From: an uncultured Bryobacterales bacterium
GTDB lineage: Bacteria; Acidobacteriota; Terriglobia; Bryobacterales; UBA6623
Length of the DNA stretch: 64,000 bases
Reading direction: 5' to 3'
NCBI GenBank assembly: GCA_951813065.1
Contig: CATOTH010000008.1
Location: forward strand, 307,257-371,256
Made by a program: the position numbers and the translations under genes. The notes below the pieces were generated by a model. It saw nothing but the letters and a program-made list of their open reading frames with translations. It searched no databases and was not told the origin of the DNA. Shown piece by piece: positions 1-8,110 of this stretch; position 1 is the stretch's first letter; each line of letters opens with the position of its first letter.

Positions 1-356
1 GCCCGTGTTCCAAGAGTGCCCGCTTCAGGCGCCCGCCGGAACCACTGATCTTCAGTAACCCATTGAATTATATGTAACTATACGGTCCTTCTGAGGTTAG
101 TTACCACTAGAATTACCACTTCTTGTTTTGGCTAAACGCGAGGTCTTGCGGGCTGTGGCGTCGTGGTCACCGCGCAGTGGCGATCGCCTCAAGGGGCTCC
201 GAGGGGCGATTTGTCGCCAGTTTAACGAGTGCCAAACGAGAGGCGGCAGCAGAGGCAAGGTAGCCGTCTCTAGGTAAGAAGTGCTGTCATCCTGAATTCA
301 TTCGACACGCTCTGTCGGAGTCTGTTCCGTCGAGAATTCTGGAACCAGTGCTCAAA
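1..356. other. Left edge, no gene seen
   Basis: No reading frame here resembles a protein I know, and no tRNA, rRNA or repeat array is visible. Bases 40-130 are AT-richer than the rest of the window. They share only short words (such as taactata and ctgaggtta) with the sequence upstream of the integrase at 9.3 kb, which is too little to call an attachment site. Confidence 0.5.
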
Positions 357-722
357 TTATCCGGCCATGATCCATGAAGCGACAAGAAACCACGACAAAC
401 AAGTCAATGCGATGGCTGCGTGATTCGAGAACAAATCGGCCTCCTTCCGCACAAGAGAAAAGCCTCTGTTTCCAGCTATCTTCAAATTCTTTGCATCATG
501 GCCGCTCACCGCTGGATCCTGCTCGATCACTCCGTCTTCCTTCAAACGGTTTTACCTCAAGCCATACCAGTACAGATGAGTCAAGATTACCGCTACGCCA
601 AGGACGATCACTCCGCGATCTCCTGAGGGTCTTACCCCGAACACGCTGATTTCGTGCGGGTCGGCACCCGCAAGTCCAGCGACGACCACAACTCCCGCGA
701 GCGCAATGATGTTCCGCCTGCA
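357..722 (-). pseudogene. Decayed small membrane protein with in-frame stop
   Basis: One minus-strand frame reads coherently across a TAA at 552-554. The upstream half has a hydrophobic helix (IIALAGVVVVAGLAG), a short polar link and a second helix (VIVLGVAVILTHLYWYGL). The stop follows, and the same frame resumes with a charged stretch (LKEDGVIEQDP) and a third helix (IALTCLSWFLVASWI) before a normal TAA at 357. Helix-polar-helix continuity on both sides of the stop suggests a three-helix inner-membrane protein killed by one nonsense mutation. The true start is uncertain: no convincing ATG or ribosome-binding site precedes the first helix, and the upstream reading (to 974) looks random. The family is unknown to me. 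Decay fits the neighbouring mobile-element debris. Confidence 0.45.
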
Positions 723-1130
723 CGCTCTGGCCCCGCCCGGCTCCAACAGCTTCTCGGTGGTGTGCCTCGCGTATCGCTGCTTCTGGGGCGAATACCCCCG
801 CGTTAGGCCAAGCGACAGAAACAGGAAATAGCGAACGTTCACTTGGTATTGTCCCTTTCTTGACAGTTCTGCGCTCGTCAAGCTAGTACTCACCGACGCC
901 TCGAAGGTAAGTGCCGTCATCCTTCCATATCGGATATCCGCTGGCCAGCCGATCACTCGGTCACTCGACCACAAGTCGAATGATGGAATCGGCCAACAGA
1001 CTAGTCGGCAAACTCGTGATCCCTGCGAATGCCAGCGGTATGTGTCCTAACTGCAAGCGGGTCGAAGGCGATCAGCGCTAGCGGCTACCTGTACTTCCTG
1101 CTGGATTACTGGGGGCCTGTGGTTTCGTAG
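723..1130. other. Intergenic debris, no gene seen
   Basis: This stretch lies between the decayed membrane gene and the AlpA-like fragment. I see no coherent coding frame and no recognisable RNA or repeat. Confidence 0.5.
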
Positions 1131-1394
1131 ATGCGAGAGAGGTTGAGAATGGAAGCCAGAATCCGCCGTCGCCGAGAGGTTGAGCGGCTCACTCGATTGA
1201 GCACGGCGAGCATCTATCGTCAGATGCAGATGGGAACGTTCCCGATGCCATTGAAGCTGCAGCAGACACGAGATGGTGGCGGCGCCGCCTGTGGGGCGCC
1301 ATGGACCGAATCTGGCGCCCCTATAGAATTAGGTGCTACCCCCACCAGCTCTGCGCCGATTCCGGCAGCGGCCACTCCAGCTTGTTCCGACTAG
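1131..1394 (+). pseudogene. AlpA/excisionase-like regulator, 3' end replaced
   Basis: The first ~45 residues match the helix-turn-helix of AlpA-type prophage regulators: a basic start, REVERLTRLSTASIYRQM, then GTFPMPLKL, which corresponds to the family's 'sxsTIYRxMxxGxFPxPvkL' core. After residue ~43 the expected 'avgWrxseIxxWl' tail is missing and the frame runs into low-complexity Gly/Ala/Pro sequence, so the gene has been cut. A start at 1149 (MEARIRRRRE) is equally possible. AlpA proteins act as excisionases or integrase activators of P4-like islands, and a P4-type integrase lies at 8.1-9.3 kb, so both may belong to one element. The break falls just left of the IS110 fragment, which could be the cause. 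Confidence 0.6.
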
Positions 1395-1493
1395 ACCGCG
1401 GCCACTAGCACCTCTTCCGAACGCTCTCTTGCTGCTGACCCGAAACACCATGTTCGCAACCCGACGAACGCAGGGTGAGCCGGGAGTTTGCGG

Positions 1494-2030
1494 TCACCTG
1501 GGCGCTGGGGTTTGGGGGACCAGTTCGTAGCCTAGGGTTTCGGCCGCCCTCCTCATGCCCGCGATGCGCTTGTGTCGGAATTGCAACTTGTAGGCCTGCT
1601 CACAGATATCGGCGTAGTCTTGGCTCCAGCGCAGCATGCGATAGACTAACTGCGCCAGCTTGCCGGCCGTCGCGAAGGCGGCCACTCGACAGCCCTTGCG
1701 ACAGGCGATCCGCCGGAGGGTGGCTCCCAGCGCGCTGTGCGATCGCTGCAGGGCGACCGCTGCCATCCGCAACGCGGCCGCGAATCGGCTGGAAGCCAGC
1801 CCGCCGCTCTTCTTGCGGGCAGAGGCTTGCCCCCCGAAACGGCGGTGCGCGGGGCCAGTCTCCGCCAAGCCACGAAATGGCGCTCGCTGGGGAAGGCCGC
1901 CAGGTTGAGGCCCACCTCGGTGAGGACCGTCCGCGCCGTGCCCACGCTGATCCCGTCGATCCGCGTCAGGTCCACCTCGGCAAGGCTCCACAGATCGTCG
2001 CTCAGTCCCCGCTCGCCACGCCCGCGGATT
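1494..2030 (-). mobile_element. IS110-family transposase C-terminal remnant, frameshifted
   Basis: Reading the minus strand from about 2030, one frame gives DDLWSLAEVDLTRIDGIS, then GTARTVLTEVG, FPSERHFVAW and LAPRTAVSGGKPL, the start of the C-terminal transposase_20 region of IS110/IS1111 enzymes. Near 1830 the frame shifts, and the rest of the domain follows in another frame (KKSGG, AAALRMAAVALQRSHSALGA, KLAQLVYRML, AAETLGYELV), ending at a stop at 1494. The N-terminal DEDD catalytic domain is absent. It is therefore a dead fragment that has lost its 5' half and acquired a frameshift. Its 5' break abuts the ISAs1 fragment, showing stacked insertions or deletions. Confidence 0.75.
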
Positions 2031-2325
2031 GAGCTACGGCATCACCTCGCTGTCGGAGCAGGCCGCATCCGCTCAGGAACTGCTGGCGTTGCAGCGCGGT
2101 CACTGGCAGGTGGAGAGCGCCAACCACTATCGCCGCGACGTCTCCCTGGGAGAGGACACTAGCCGTATCCGCACGGGTCACGGTCCGTCCAACTCCGCGG
2201 CACTGAACAATTTGGCGCTGGCGCTGCTGTTGTCGCAGCGGCCAGACGACACGGTGCCGAACGCGCAAACGTACTACGCGGGCAACCGTGACGAGGCGCT
2301 GCAACTGCTGTTGCATCCCGGTTAG
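2029..2325 (+). mobile_element. ISAs1-family transposase C-terminal remnant
   Basis: The frame begins abruptly with YGITSLSEQAASAQELLALQRGHW and continues through ESANHYRRDVSLGEDTSRIR, SAALNNLALALLL and GNRDEALQLL to a TAG at 2323. This is the C-terminal end of ISAs1/IS4-type DDE transposases, whose hallmark is 'RgHWxIEnxlHyvRDvxfgEDxxrxr', including the catalytic Glu region. The N-terminal two thirds, with the two catalytic Asp residues, are missing. The left break coincides with the truncated start of the oppositely oriented IS110 tail. The fragment is unlikely to be expressed as an active enzyme. It differs in sequence from the ISAs1 remnant near 52.3 kb, so they are separate acquisitions. 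Confidence 0.75.
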
Positions 2326-2639
2326 CGCGGATTCCGCTCCGCAGCCCCGGAGTCAGGTCCGTCACGGTATGGCGGACGGCTCCCTGCGCCTCGTGGCGGC
2401 TGCCGGTGCTCCCAACTCGGCGCCGCCCACCCCCCCAGCGCTCTCAGCAGCGCAACAAGACCCGCTTCTCCGCGGCGATCCGCCACAGTTTCCGTATCCC
2501 AACGGCAGATTTTCCACCATATCCCCATCCCACCAATTACGAATCAGCGGTGCGGAGGTACGCCGAGCCTGGGTGTGGACGTGGCACTCGCCGCAAACTC
2601 GGCTGGTAGCGCCCACGGCCCTTGGCGCATGGCCAATAG
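2326..2639. other. Junction sequence, no clear gene
   Basis: This is GC-rich sequence between the ISAs1 tail and the intron end. It may hold the outer end of the ISAs1 element and degenerate group II intron sequence. I see no reverse-transcriptase motif (YADD or similar) in any frame, so the intron-encoded protein seems to be lost. Confidence 0.4.
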
Positions 2640-2799
2640 CCCCGCTCTCCACCGCGCCCTCCCGAACGCCTACTTCGCCTCGTTGGGCCTGCCACGGCTC
2701 CAGGTTCGGGGATAGCTTAACCGGTCGTACCGCCGTATACGGACCCGTATGTACGGTGGTGTGGGAGGGGTGGAGCCGCGAGGCTCCCCCTATCCCGAC
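2640..2799 (+). mobile_element. Group II intron 3' end (domains V-VI)
   Basis: A hairpin at 2729-2760 folds as a 9-bp lower stem (ACCGCCGTA with TACGGTGGT, one G-U), a 4-bp upper stem (TACG/CGTA), a 4-nt loop and a TG bulge on the 3' side, which matches group II domain V with a CGC triad. It is followed at 2761-2799 by a GC-rich hairpin (GGAGCC-GCGA-GGCTCC inside GGGAGGGG/CCCCTATCCC) with an unpaired A near the 3' side, like the domain VI branch point, ending in AC. The segment before it (2650-2715) encodes the HRALPNAYF..LGLPRL-like peptide that I recall in the spacer of such introns. The 5' domains and reverse transcriptase are absent. The intron ends inside the istB frame. Confidence 0.6.
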
Positions 2800-3125
2800 T
2801 GCTGACCCATCCGGCGCTGTTGCTCGTCGACGAGATCGGCTACCTGCCCGTCACCCGCGACGGTGCTGTGCTGTTCTTCCAACTGATCAACGCGCGCCAC
2901 GAGCAGGCCTCAACGGTGCTGACCTCCAACAAGGGCTTCGAAGAATGGGGCGCGGTGCTCGGGGACGACGTCATGGCAGCCGCCCTGATCGACCGCCTGC
3001 TGCACCACTGCCACATCGTAAACATTCGCGGCAACAGCCACCGGATGCGGGCCCATCAGGATCTGTGGCGTTCCATGCAACGAGCGGACGGCGACGCAAG
3101 TCCGGCCTCTGGGAGGGGAACATGA
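2800..3125 (+). mobile_element. istB: IS21-family helper ATPase IstB, C-terminal fragment
   Basis: Directly after the intron end the frame reads LTHPALLLVDEIGYLPV, the Walker B region of IstB (LVDEIGYLP), then FFQLINARHEQASTVLTSNKGFEEWG (sensor 1 region, TSNK), AALIDRLLHHCHIVNIRGNSHRMR and a stop at 3123-3125. IstB is the AAA+ helper that stimulates IstA transposase in IS21 elements. The Walker A half is missing: it should lie 5' of the intron but is replaced by unrelated debris, so the element lost its left part after the intron inserted. No istA is visible in the window. Confidence 0.85.
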
Positions 3126-3248
3126 CGGTTGCCGCACTGCTTGAGGCGGCCGGCTCTGGTCGCTCCGATCCCTCCGCCGGCCGCCTCAAGCCCTATCGCT
3201 ACGAAGAGGGGAAGCCTGCCAAAGCCGCGGTGGATCTCCCCTCAGATG

Positions 3249-3298
3249 TGTGCAATTTTCGTTTGTCAGAAGTGCGCAATTTTCGCTTGACATTGACA
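3249..3298 (+). repeat. IS21 right-end terminal repeats
   Basis: Two 20-bp units 24 bp apart (3249-3268 and 3273-3292) match at 17 of 20 positions, sharing the core GCAATTTTCG, and are followed by a TTGACATTGACA tip ending at 3298. Tandem copies of such a unit inside the ends are characteristic of IS21 elements, where they bind IstA. The matching left end is not seen, so the element is not mobile alone. Confidence 0.7.
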
Positions 3299-3603
3299 GC
3301 GCTTTGAAGGTAGGCGGTAACTCGGACGTCCGGAGACGGAGCGGCACGAGTAGCGTTGCGAGGATCGCCGTTGCAGGCTAAGAACCGCTACACCCCAATC
3401 CTAACTTGGCGACGAGGGACACGGCAAGCCAGTGGAAGACAATGGTCGGTTCTCCACAGGTGCTGCTCGTGAGTCCCGACTCCGGCGCGCGGCCTCGCTT
3501 TCCCGGCGATGTCCTAGGCGTTGGCACCGGGACCTGTGGGGCTTCGCCACACGGATTCTTAGGATTCTCGATGGTCTGTCAATGCCAAACGCTACTTCAA
3601 CCC
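3299..3603. other. Gap between IS21 end and ATPase gene
   Basis: No supported gene. Overlapping short plus-strand frames here lack recognisable motifs. The sequence separates the mobile-element debris from the end of the GHKL ATPase gene and may hold its terminator, but I see no clear stem with a T-run. Confidence 0.5.
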
Positions 3604-5949
3604 CTACAAACTTGGGCTACTCTCTTCGATACTAGCCCCTACCGACAGTAGGTCGTCACGAACCAAGAAGCGCTTTCGCTCCCCTTCTGATGGTAGGAAA
3701 CAAGCCTCAATGTCGCTTGGGATCGGAATGTAGACTTGGTTTGCCAAAAAGATCGTGCAACTCGCGAATCGCCCGCCGCCCGGTTCTGTCGAGATCAACT
3801 TCCTCGACTCAAGGTCGTAATACAGCCCATATTCCTCAGACCGATGGGCAAAAATGAACAAGACCCGTTGCCCACCCCAAACGATCGACGTCGTGTGAGG
3901 CTGAAGGAAGAATTCGGCCCTGTCCTCCCTCGCCTTCCTTCCTAGCGCAAGAAAGCACCTATACCCCGCCAATCCGGGCTCACCTACCGGAATCGTTAAC
4001 AGCTTCGCAGTGCACGATATGTCAGACCGAACGATCGCCGATAGTGCTTCGAATCCGAACTCCTCTTCAGTTCCATTCTCGGCGAGAATGGCCTGATTCG
4101 CTGCCACATCTGGAAGTACGTCCTCCATGTTCGCTGCGGAGCTTGAGTCCAGCACTTGTACATCTCGACGAGAAACGGCCATCGTCTTCTCGATGGCCTC
4201 GGCGACACCCATGCGGTCGTTCCTAACGTCCTCCCAGAAAGCTAGTTCAGGGAATTCCTGAATGTCGTCTCCCTCGTACTCGAACGCCTCTCGTCGCCTG
4301 CGGATCATCTGCAAGAACGCTTCCGTTCCTTGGGTCTGGCTGTTCGGCACATACCGTGAGATTCGCGGAAACACAATGTTCCTTACGAAGTCGCCGACCA
4401 TCGGGCCAAACGCGGAATACTCGTTCTCGTAAAGGCCAACAATCACCTCGATCGCACTCAAGCTCCGCTCAACGGTGATCACCACGTCACCATCGGATCT
4501 TTCTGCAAACACCGGGACCCTGTGAGTGACTCGACCGAATCGCAATTCAGTCGGCAACAGATAATCGTTTCGAAGGATGGCACTGATTCTGTACAAGATC
4601 GCGTGCTCGGCCGCCGTGTAGCCTGAACTGGGCAGAGTTTCTGTCACCTGCGGCTCATCCGACACCGGCGTAACGTGGTCCTTACAGAATCTCTCGATAT
4701 ACTCTCGCTCGCATCGACGCCGCGGATCGTAACGCGCGAATAGTAGCAACGGCGACTCATCGCTCGAAAGTTGTTCCATCAACTCACGATCCGTACCTGA
4801 ATAGGTCCTATACTCCCTGTGTCGATCCTCCCGAACCTCGCCGAGTTCGACACGTTCATTGCCTTGCATGCTGATACGAAGCCGACTGCACAGGTCGAAT
4901 CTTGAGTTTCCCACGACCCATCCCATGAACGACGTACTCGAGTCGCACTCGGGTCTCTCAGAGATGAGTCGAGACACGATCTCGTCCACCTCGGTTAGCA
5001 TGGACTGCACCAATTGCATGCTCGTCGAGGTCAGTGCCTCCCGACCCGCCGTGGGAAACAACTCCCTAAGATTCACTACGCCGCCGAACTGGTACGCACT
5101 AGCCACACCGACCGTAGCCAACCCGAATCCGTTTCGATACGTTCGCAATCCAGAAGTATCGCTCCGCAACGTCATCGACCCGATCATCTTGCGGCCCGAC
5201 CAACGAATGTCGTCCAAGCGGATCCATACCGCCCCGTTCTGGGTGATCGCCAGTTCCACTCGTGCTTCAAGTCGCTCACCAGCTTCTCGGATCTCAATGC
5301 GCCAAGCCGCCGCTGGCGAAGGGACTATTGCGTCGGCGCTACGCCCGCTCTCCTTGGACCCATTGACGTACACGGGTACATCGAGCAACGAGACAAAGTC
5401 GGCTATATAACGACGCCCTTCCTCGACATCCACCCGGCCATTTTGCGCGAGAAACGCGGTCACTCGAGTGCCTGGCTTATCCTCCGAGGGAAGCTGCAAT
5501 AGATCTATGCACTCCTGATTGATGGACAAATCCGCTTTGGCCACACAGCTCCGCGACCGTTGTCCAGTCACCGAACTCTCCGTCTCAACCTCCAACCGAT
5601 CCGCTATGCCGAAGTTTGCCATGGCCCCGATGCCGAACGTTCCGACGACACCTGCTTCTCTCGCTTCGTCGTTGTTCTTTCCACTATTCCCTGCGTACCA
5701 GAAATTCTTCTCGAGCTCCTCAGGGGTCATACCGTTGCCGTTGTCAGAAACGGTGATGGAGTCCGACCCTATCAGCACTTCAATATTTGGGGCGAAGTCA
5801 TCGCGGTTACGCCGCCGCATCAAGATCGCATCGAAAGCGTTTTGGACATTCTCGCGCAGGAGAGACAAGGGTGACTGGTAGATATCTCTAGCAAACAATT
5901 CAATCACCCGCTCGCTCTTGACCTTGAGAGGTATTTTCCTAGAGTTCAT
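3604..5949 (-). CDS. HSP90-like GHKL ATPase, island operon protein
   Basis: This 781-residue protein opens with a Bergerat (GHKL) ATP-binding fold of HSP90 type. The N-box ENVQNAFDA (33-41) carries the expected catalytic Glu33 and Mg-binding Asn37. The G1 box is DNGNGM (69-74), G2 is GTFGIGAM followed by NFGIADR (103-117), and G3 is PGT (159-161). The order and wording are closest to HtpG/HSP90, but the remaining ~600 residues do not read like HtpG middle and C-terminal domains, and I recognise no other domain. The ATG at 5947-5949 overlaps the stop of the upstream phosphoesterase gene by 4 nt (ATGA), so the two are probably translationally coupled. Local GC is lower than in flanking genes, consistent with transfer. 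The likely role is an ATP-driven sensor or switch acting with the phosphoesterase. A defence function is inference from the neighbourhood only. Confidence 0.85.
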   Translation of the reverse strand: MNSRKIPLKVKSERVIELFARDIYQSPLSLLRENVQNAFDAILMRRRNRDDFAPNIEVLIGSDSITVSDNGNGMTPEELEKNFWYAGNSGKNNDEAREAGVVGTFGIGAMANFGIADRLEVETESSVTGQRSRSCVAKADLSINQECIDLLQLPSEDKPGTRVTAFLAQNGRVDVEEGRRYIADFVSLLDVPVYVNGSKESGRSADAIVPSPAAAWRIEIREAGERLEARVELAITQNGAVWIRLDDIRWSGRKMIGSMTLRSDTSGLRTYRNGFGLATVGVASAYQFGGVVNLRELFPTAGREALTSTSMQLVQSMLTEVDEIVSRLISERPECDSSTSFMGWVVGNSRFDLCSRLRISMQGNERVELGEVREDRHREYRTYSGTDRELMEQLSSDESPLLLFARYDPRRRCEREYIERFCKDHVTPVSDEPQVTETLPSSGYTAAEHAILYRISAILRNDYLLPTELRFGRVTHRVPVFAERSDGDVVITVERSLSAIEVIVGLYENEYSAFGPMVGDFVRNIVFPRISRYVPNSQTQGTEAFLQMIRRRREAFEYEGDDIQEFPELAFWEDVRNDRMGVAEAIEKTMAVSRRDVQVLDSSSAANMEDVLPDVAANQAILAENGTEEEFGFEALSAIVRSDISCTAKLLTIPVGEPGLAGYRCFLALGRKAREDRAEFFLQPHTTSIVWGGQRVLFIFAHRSEEYGLYYDLESRKLISTEPGGGRFASCTIFLANQVYIPIPSDIEACFLPSEGERKRFLVRDDLLSVGASIEESSPSL

Positions 5950-7427
5950 CTTTGACCTCGACGAACTGCCGCATTCCGTTCCACTCGCTCCTGCATTTCG
6001 CGTCTCACATGCTCTGGCAACGGCGGTCCACTAGCGTCGCCCAAGACCGTGAGGGCGTCAGCTGTTCGGCCGAGATTCGTCAGTGCCTCAGCCAACTTAA
6101 TCCGCTCGTCCGCTGTCACGGGGTCGCGCAATGCAGTCGCCAGCTTGTTCCACTCTCCCGACTGCTCAGCAGCTTCGATCAGCAAGCTGCGTCCGTACGC
6201 TTCCCCTTGATCGACGTCGATGCCTTCGAGAATCTCTAGTGCCACTTCCGGTCGCCCGGATCGGAGGTGCAGTTCCGCATCGAGTACGAACTTGCTGCGC
6301 CGTGCGCCCTCCGCATCCAACCCCTTCACACGGCCGTTCGATGCTCGGCTTAGTCGCATCCGCGCCACCCCTAAGGGGAATCCTGATGCACCCGAACTCG
6401 CCGCGAAGTGGCTTCCCCGTGTCATCTCCCGCACGTGCACATTTGCCTCCGAATAGTCGTCGGATACCACCACTATGTTGTACTGACGATTGGTTCCTCT
6501 TGGTAGGTCCTTCGCACCGGCGCACAATGAACCGGCCGAGACGACCGCCATCTCCCGGTCTCCAGGGACATGGACATAGTGTGACCCGATCTCTGCAAAG
6601 TGCTGGTGGCCGTGAAGCCCAAGTTGGAATCCGTGACCGATCAACTCGTATACTGAGTCGATCGGAACGTAGTCTGAGCGGAAGGATGGTTGGCAAAGGA
6701 GTCCGTGGTGCCACACCGCTACACGCAGATTGTAGTGTCCGCCTTCGTCCCTTATCCGCAGTGCCGCATCTGCAATCGCTGTCGGCCCAAATGATCCCTG
6801 ATATGAAAAACAATCATTACCATGCAACGATTCGAATGCTGCCATCACTATTCGACCCCGATCCAACTCGAATAGATTGGAACCCGTGCCTGGTTGGATC
6901 GGGAATCTTAACGCGCAACCGGCGTAGAAGCTATCGATAAAAGCCCAATAGCTATCCAGCCGACGGGCGTACGCATCCGGGTCCGAGATTCTGTAAAGCT
7001 TTTGTTCACGCCAATTCCATCTAAAGGGTGACTCTGGAGCCTCCAATTCACCTAACAGATCCCCTGGTTCTTCCTCCGCAGCTACGCGAGTCATGCCTCC
7101 TAGCGCTGTGTTCCAACAGCAATCGTGGTTTCCGGGAATTACAACCACACGCGTGCGATCGCCATCAAATAGCCGGTCTGTCAATCGACCGAGGAACTCC
7201 TCTGCCACTTCGTACTGCTTCCGCAACACATCTCGAAAACCTTCCTGCGAGAGCGGCGCTCCTGAGACAATGTCACCGCTCACCACCATTGCGTCGGGGT
7301 GACGGATCGTCGGTGTTTCCGCTGGAAAACGGTCGCAGTCGGCCAAGAGAGAGGCTATCAGAGTGCCGTTTGATATCGGCTCGGCTTCAGACCTGTGCAG
7401 GTCGGACAGATGAAGGATGGAGAACAT
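5946..7427 (-). CDS. Calcineurin-like metallophosphoesterase with helical-repeat tail
   Basis: This 493-residue protein has the full set of calcineurin-type metal ligands: DLH (Asp9, His11), SGD (Asp52), GNHD (Asn100-His101), WHH (His240-241) and GHQH (His274, His276). It should be an active two-metal phosphoesterase or nuclease. The catalytic domain ends near residue 340. A basic linker follows, and residues ~375-465 form paired helices with TPR-like spacing (LDAELHLRSGRPEVALEIL; LAEALTNLGRTADALTVL). No signal peptide is present, so it acts in the cytoplasm. It is the first gene of a two-gene operon, with its stop overlapping the ATPase start. The ribosome-binding site before ATG 7425-7427 is weak. 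The substrate cannot be read from sequence: nucleic acid, cyclic nucleotide or phosphoprotein are all possible. Confidence 0.88.
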   Translation of the reverse strand: MFSILHLSDLHRSEAEPISNGTLIASLLADCDRFPAETPTIRHPDAMVVSGDIVSGAPLSQEGFRDVLRKQYEVAEEFLGRLTDRLFDGDRTRVVVIPGNHDCCWNTALGGMTRVAAEEEPGDLLGELEAPESPFRWNWREQKLYRISDPDAYARRLDSYWAFIDSFYAGCALRFPIQPGTGSNLFELDRGRIVMAAFESLHGNDCFSYQGSFGPTAIADAALRIRDEGGHYNLRVAVWHHGLLCQPSFRSDYVPIDSVYELIGHGFQLGLHGHQHFAEIGSHYVHVPGDREMAVVSAGSLCAGAKDLPRGTNRQYNIVVVSDDYSEANVHVREMTRGSHFAASSGASGFPLGVARMRLSRASNGRVKGLDAEGARRSKFVLDAELHLRSGRPEVALEILEGIDVDQGEAYGRSLLIEAAEQSGEWNKLATALRDPVTADERIKLAEALTNLGRTADALTVLGDASGPPLPEHVRREMQERVERNAAVRRGQR

Positions 7428-8110
7428 GCTGCGCTGAGGGTAGTTTTGTCAATTCAGGACCAGCCTACAGCCTGCATTCGGTCCGTTACAAGCTAATCCC
7501 CCGCCGCCGCATTTGCGATACTACCTCTGATTGTCCGACGCCTTAAATGACTTTGACAGATTCCCCCAGCTAGAATCAACTGCGCAGTCAGTTGGCGGTT
7601 AAGGTTAAGGACCGCTTGAAGGCCTCCTCCATCGCGCGCGCCTGGATGCCGACTGTTGCGGTCGCACGGCATTCGAGTATGCGCTCGCCGTCACGGCACC
7701 TCCCGGATGGGAAGCCGGATGAGTTCATGAGAGCTGGAAGGCGGATGGGTCCGGACTATCGCCTCTGGGAACGCCCGAGAGGGACCCATGCGCTCACCGA
7801 GCCGCTCCTGTCCCGGTCGCTGTCACCGACGCGAGACTGGGCCTCCGGGTCGAGATCCGGCCCCTATGTAGGACACGTTCACCAGCTGCGCGGAGAGGGT
7901 GCCGTGTCGCCGTATAGTCGACAAGAATGGGGGGTGCAACTCCGCAGTAGAACTATCCAAACACATGTGTGGACCATTCCGTGGAATAGCACTGGAGAAA
8001 AATGGGTTAAGCCATTTAAAATGAGATATTTACAAGAGCTCTAGTGGCGGAGCAAGTGCCGACCACTTGATACGCTACCTCTGCCCAGCGATAGCAAGAA
8101 TTGCGGGTGC
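7428..8110. other. Upstream region of the island operon, no clear gene
   Basis: This 683-bp stretch lies between the phosphoesterase start and the integrase stop. The promoter of the ATPase/phosphoesterase operon must lie in its left part, but I cannot fix -35/-10 boxes with confidence. A 150-codon open frame on the plus strand (7592-8044) has no recognisable motif and an unnatural composition. Bases 7980-8045 are AT-rich, unlike the surroundings. It may be island cargo that has decayed. Confidence 0.45.

Noticed and set aside
1..130. Possible attachment repeat shared with 9300-9420
   Set aside because: Only 8-9-bp words (taactata, ctgaggtta) are shared and their order is not convincing; not enough for an att site.
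723..974. Upstream extension of the decayed membrane protein
   Set aside because: Residues before the first hydrophobic helix look random, with no ribosome-binding site, so the gene call starts at about 722.
2288..3307. A 339-codon open frame on the plus strand
   Set aside because: It crosses the ISAs1 tail, intron end and istB in a frame different from each of them and has no family-like content.
7592..8044. 150-codon plus-strand frame next to the island operon
   Set aside because: Its composition is atypical (Arg/Ser/Pro-rich) and no motif or ribosome-binding site supports it.
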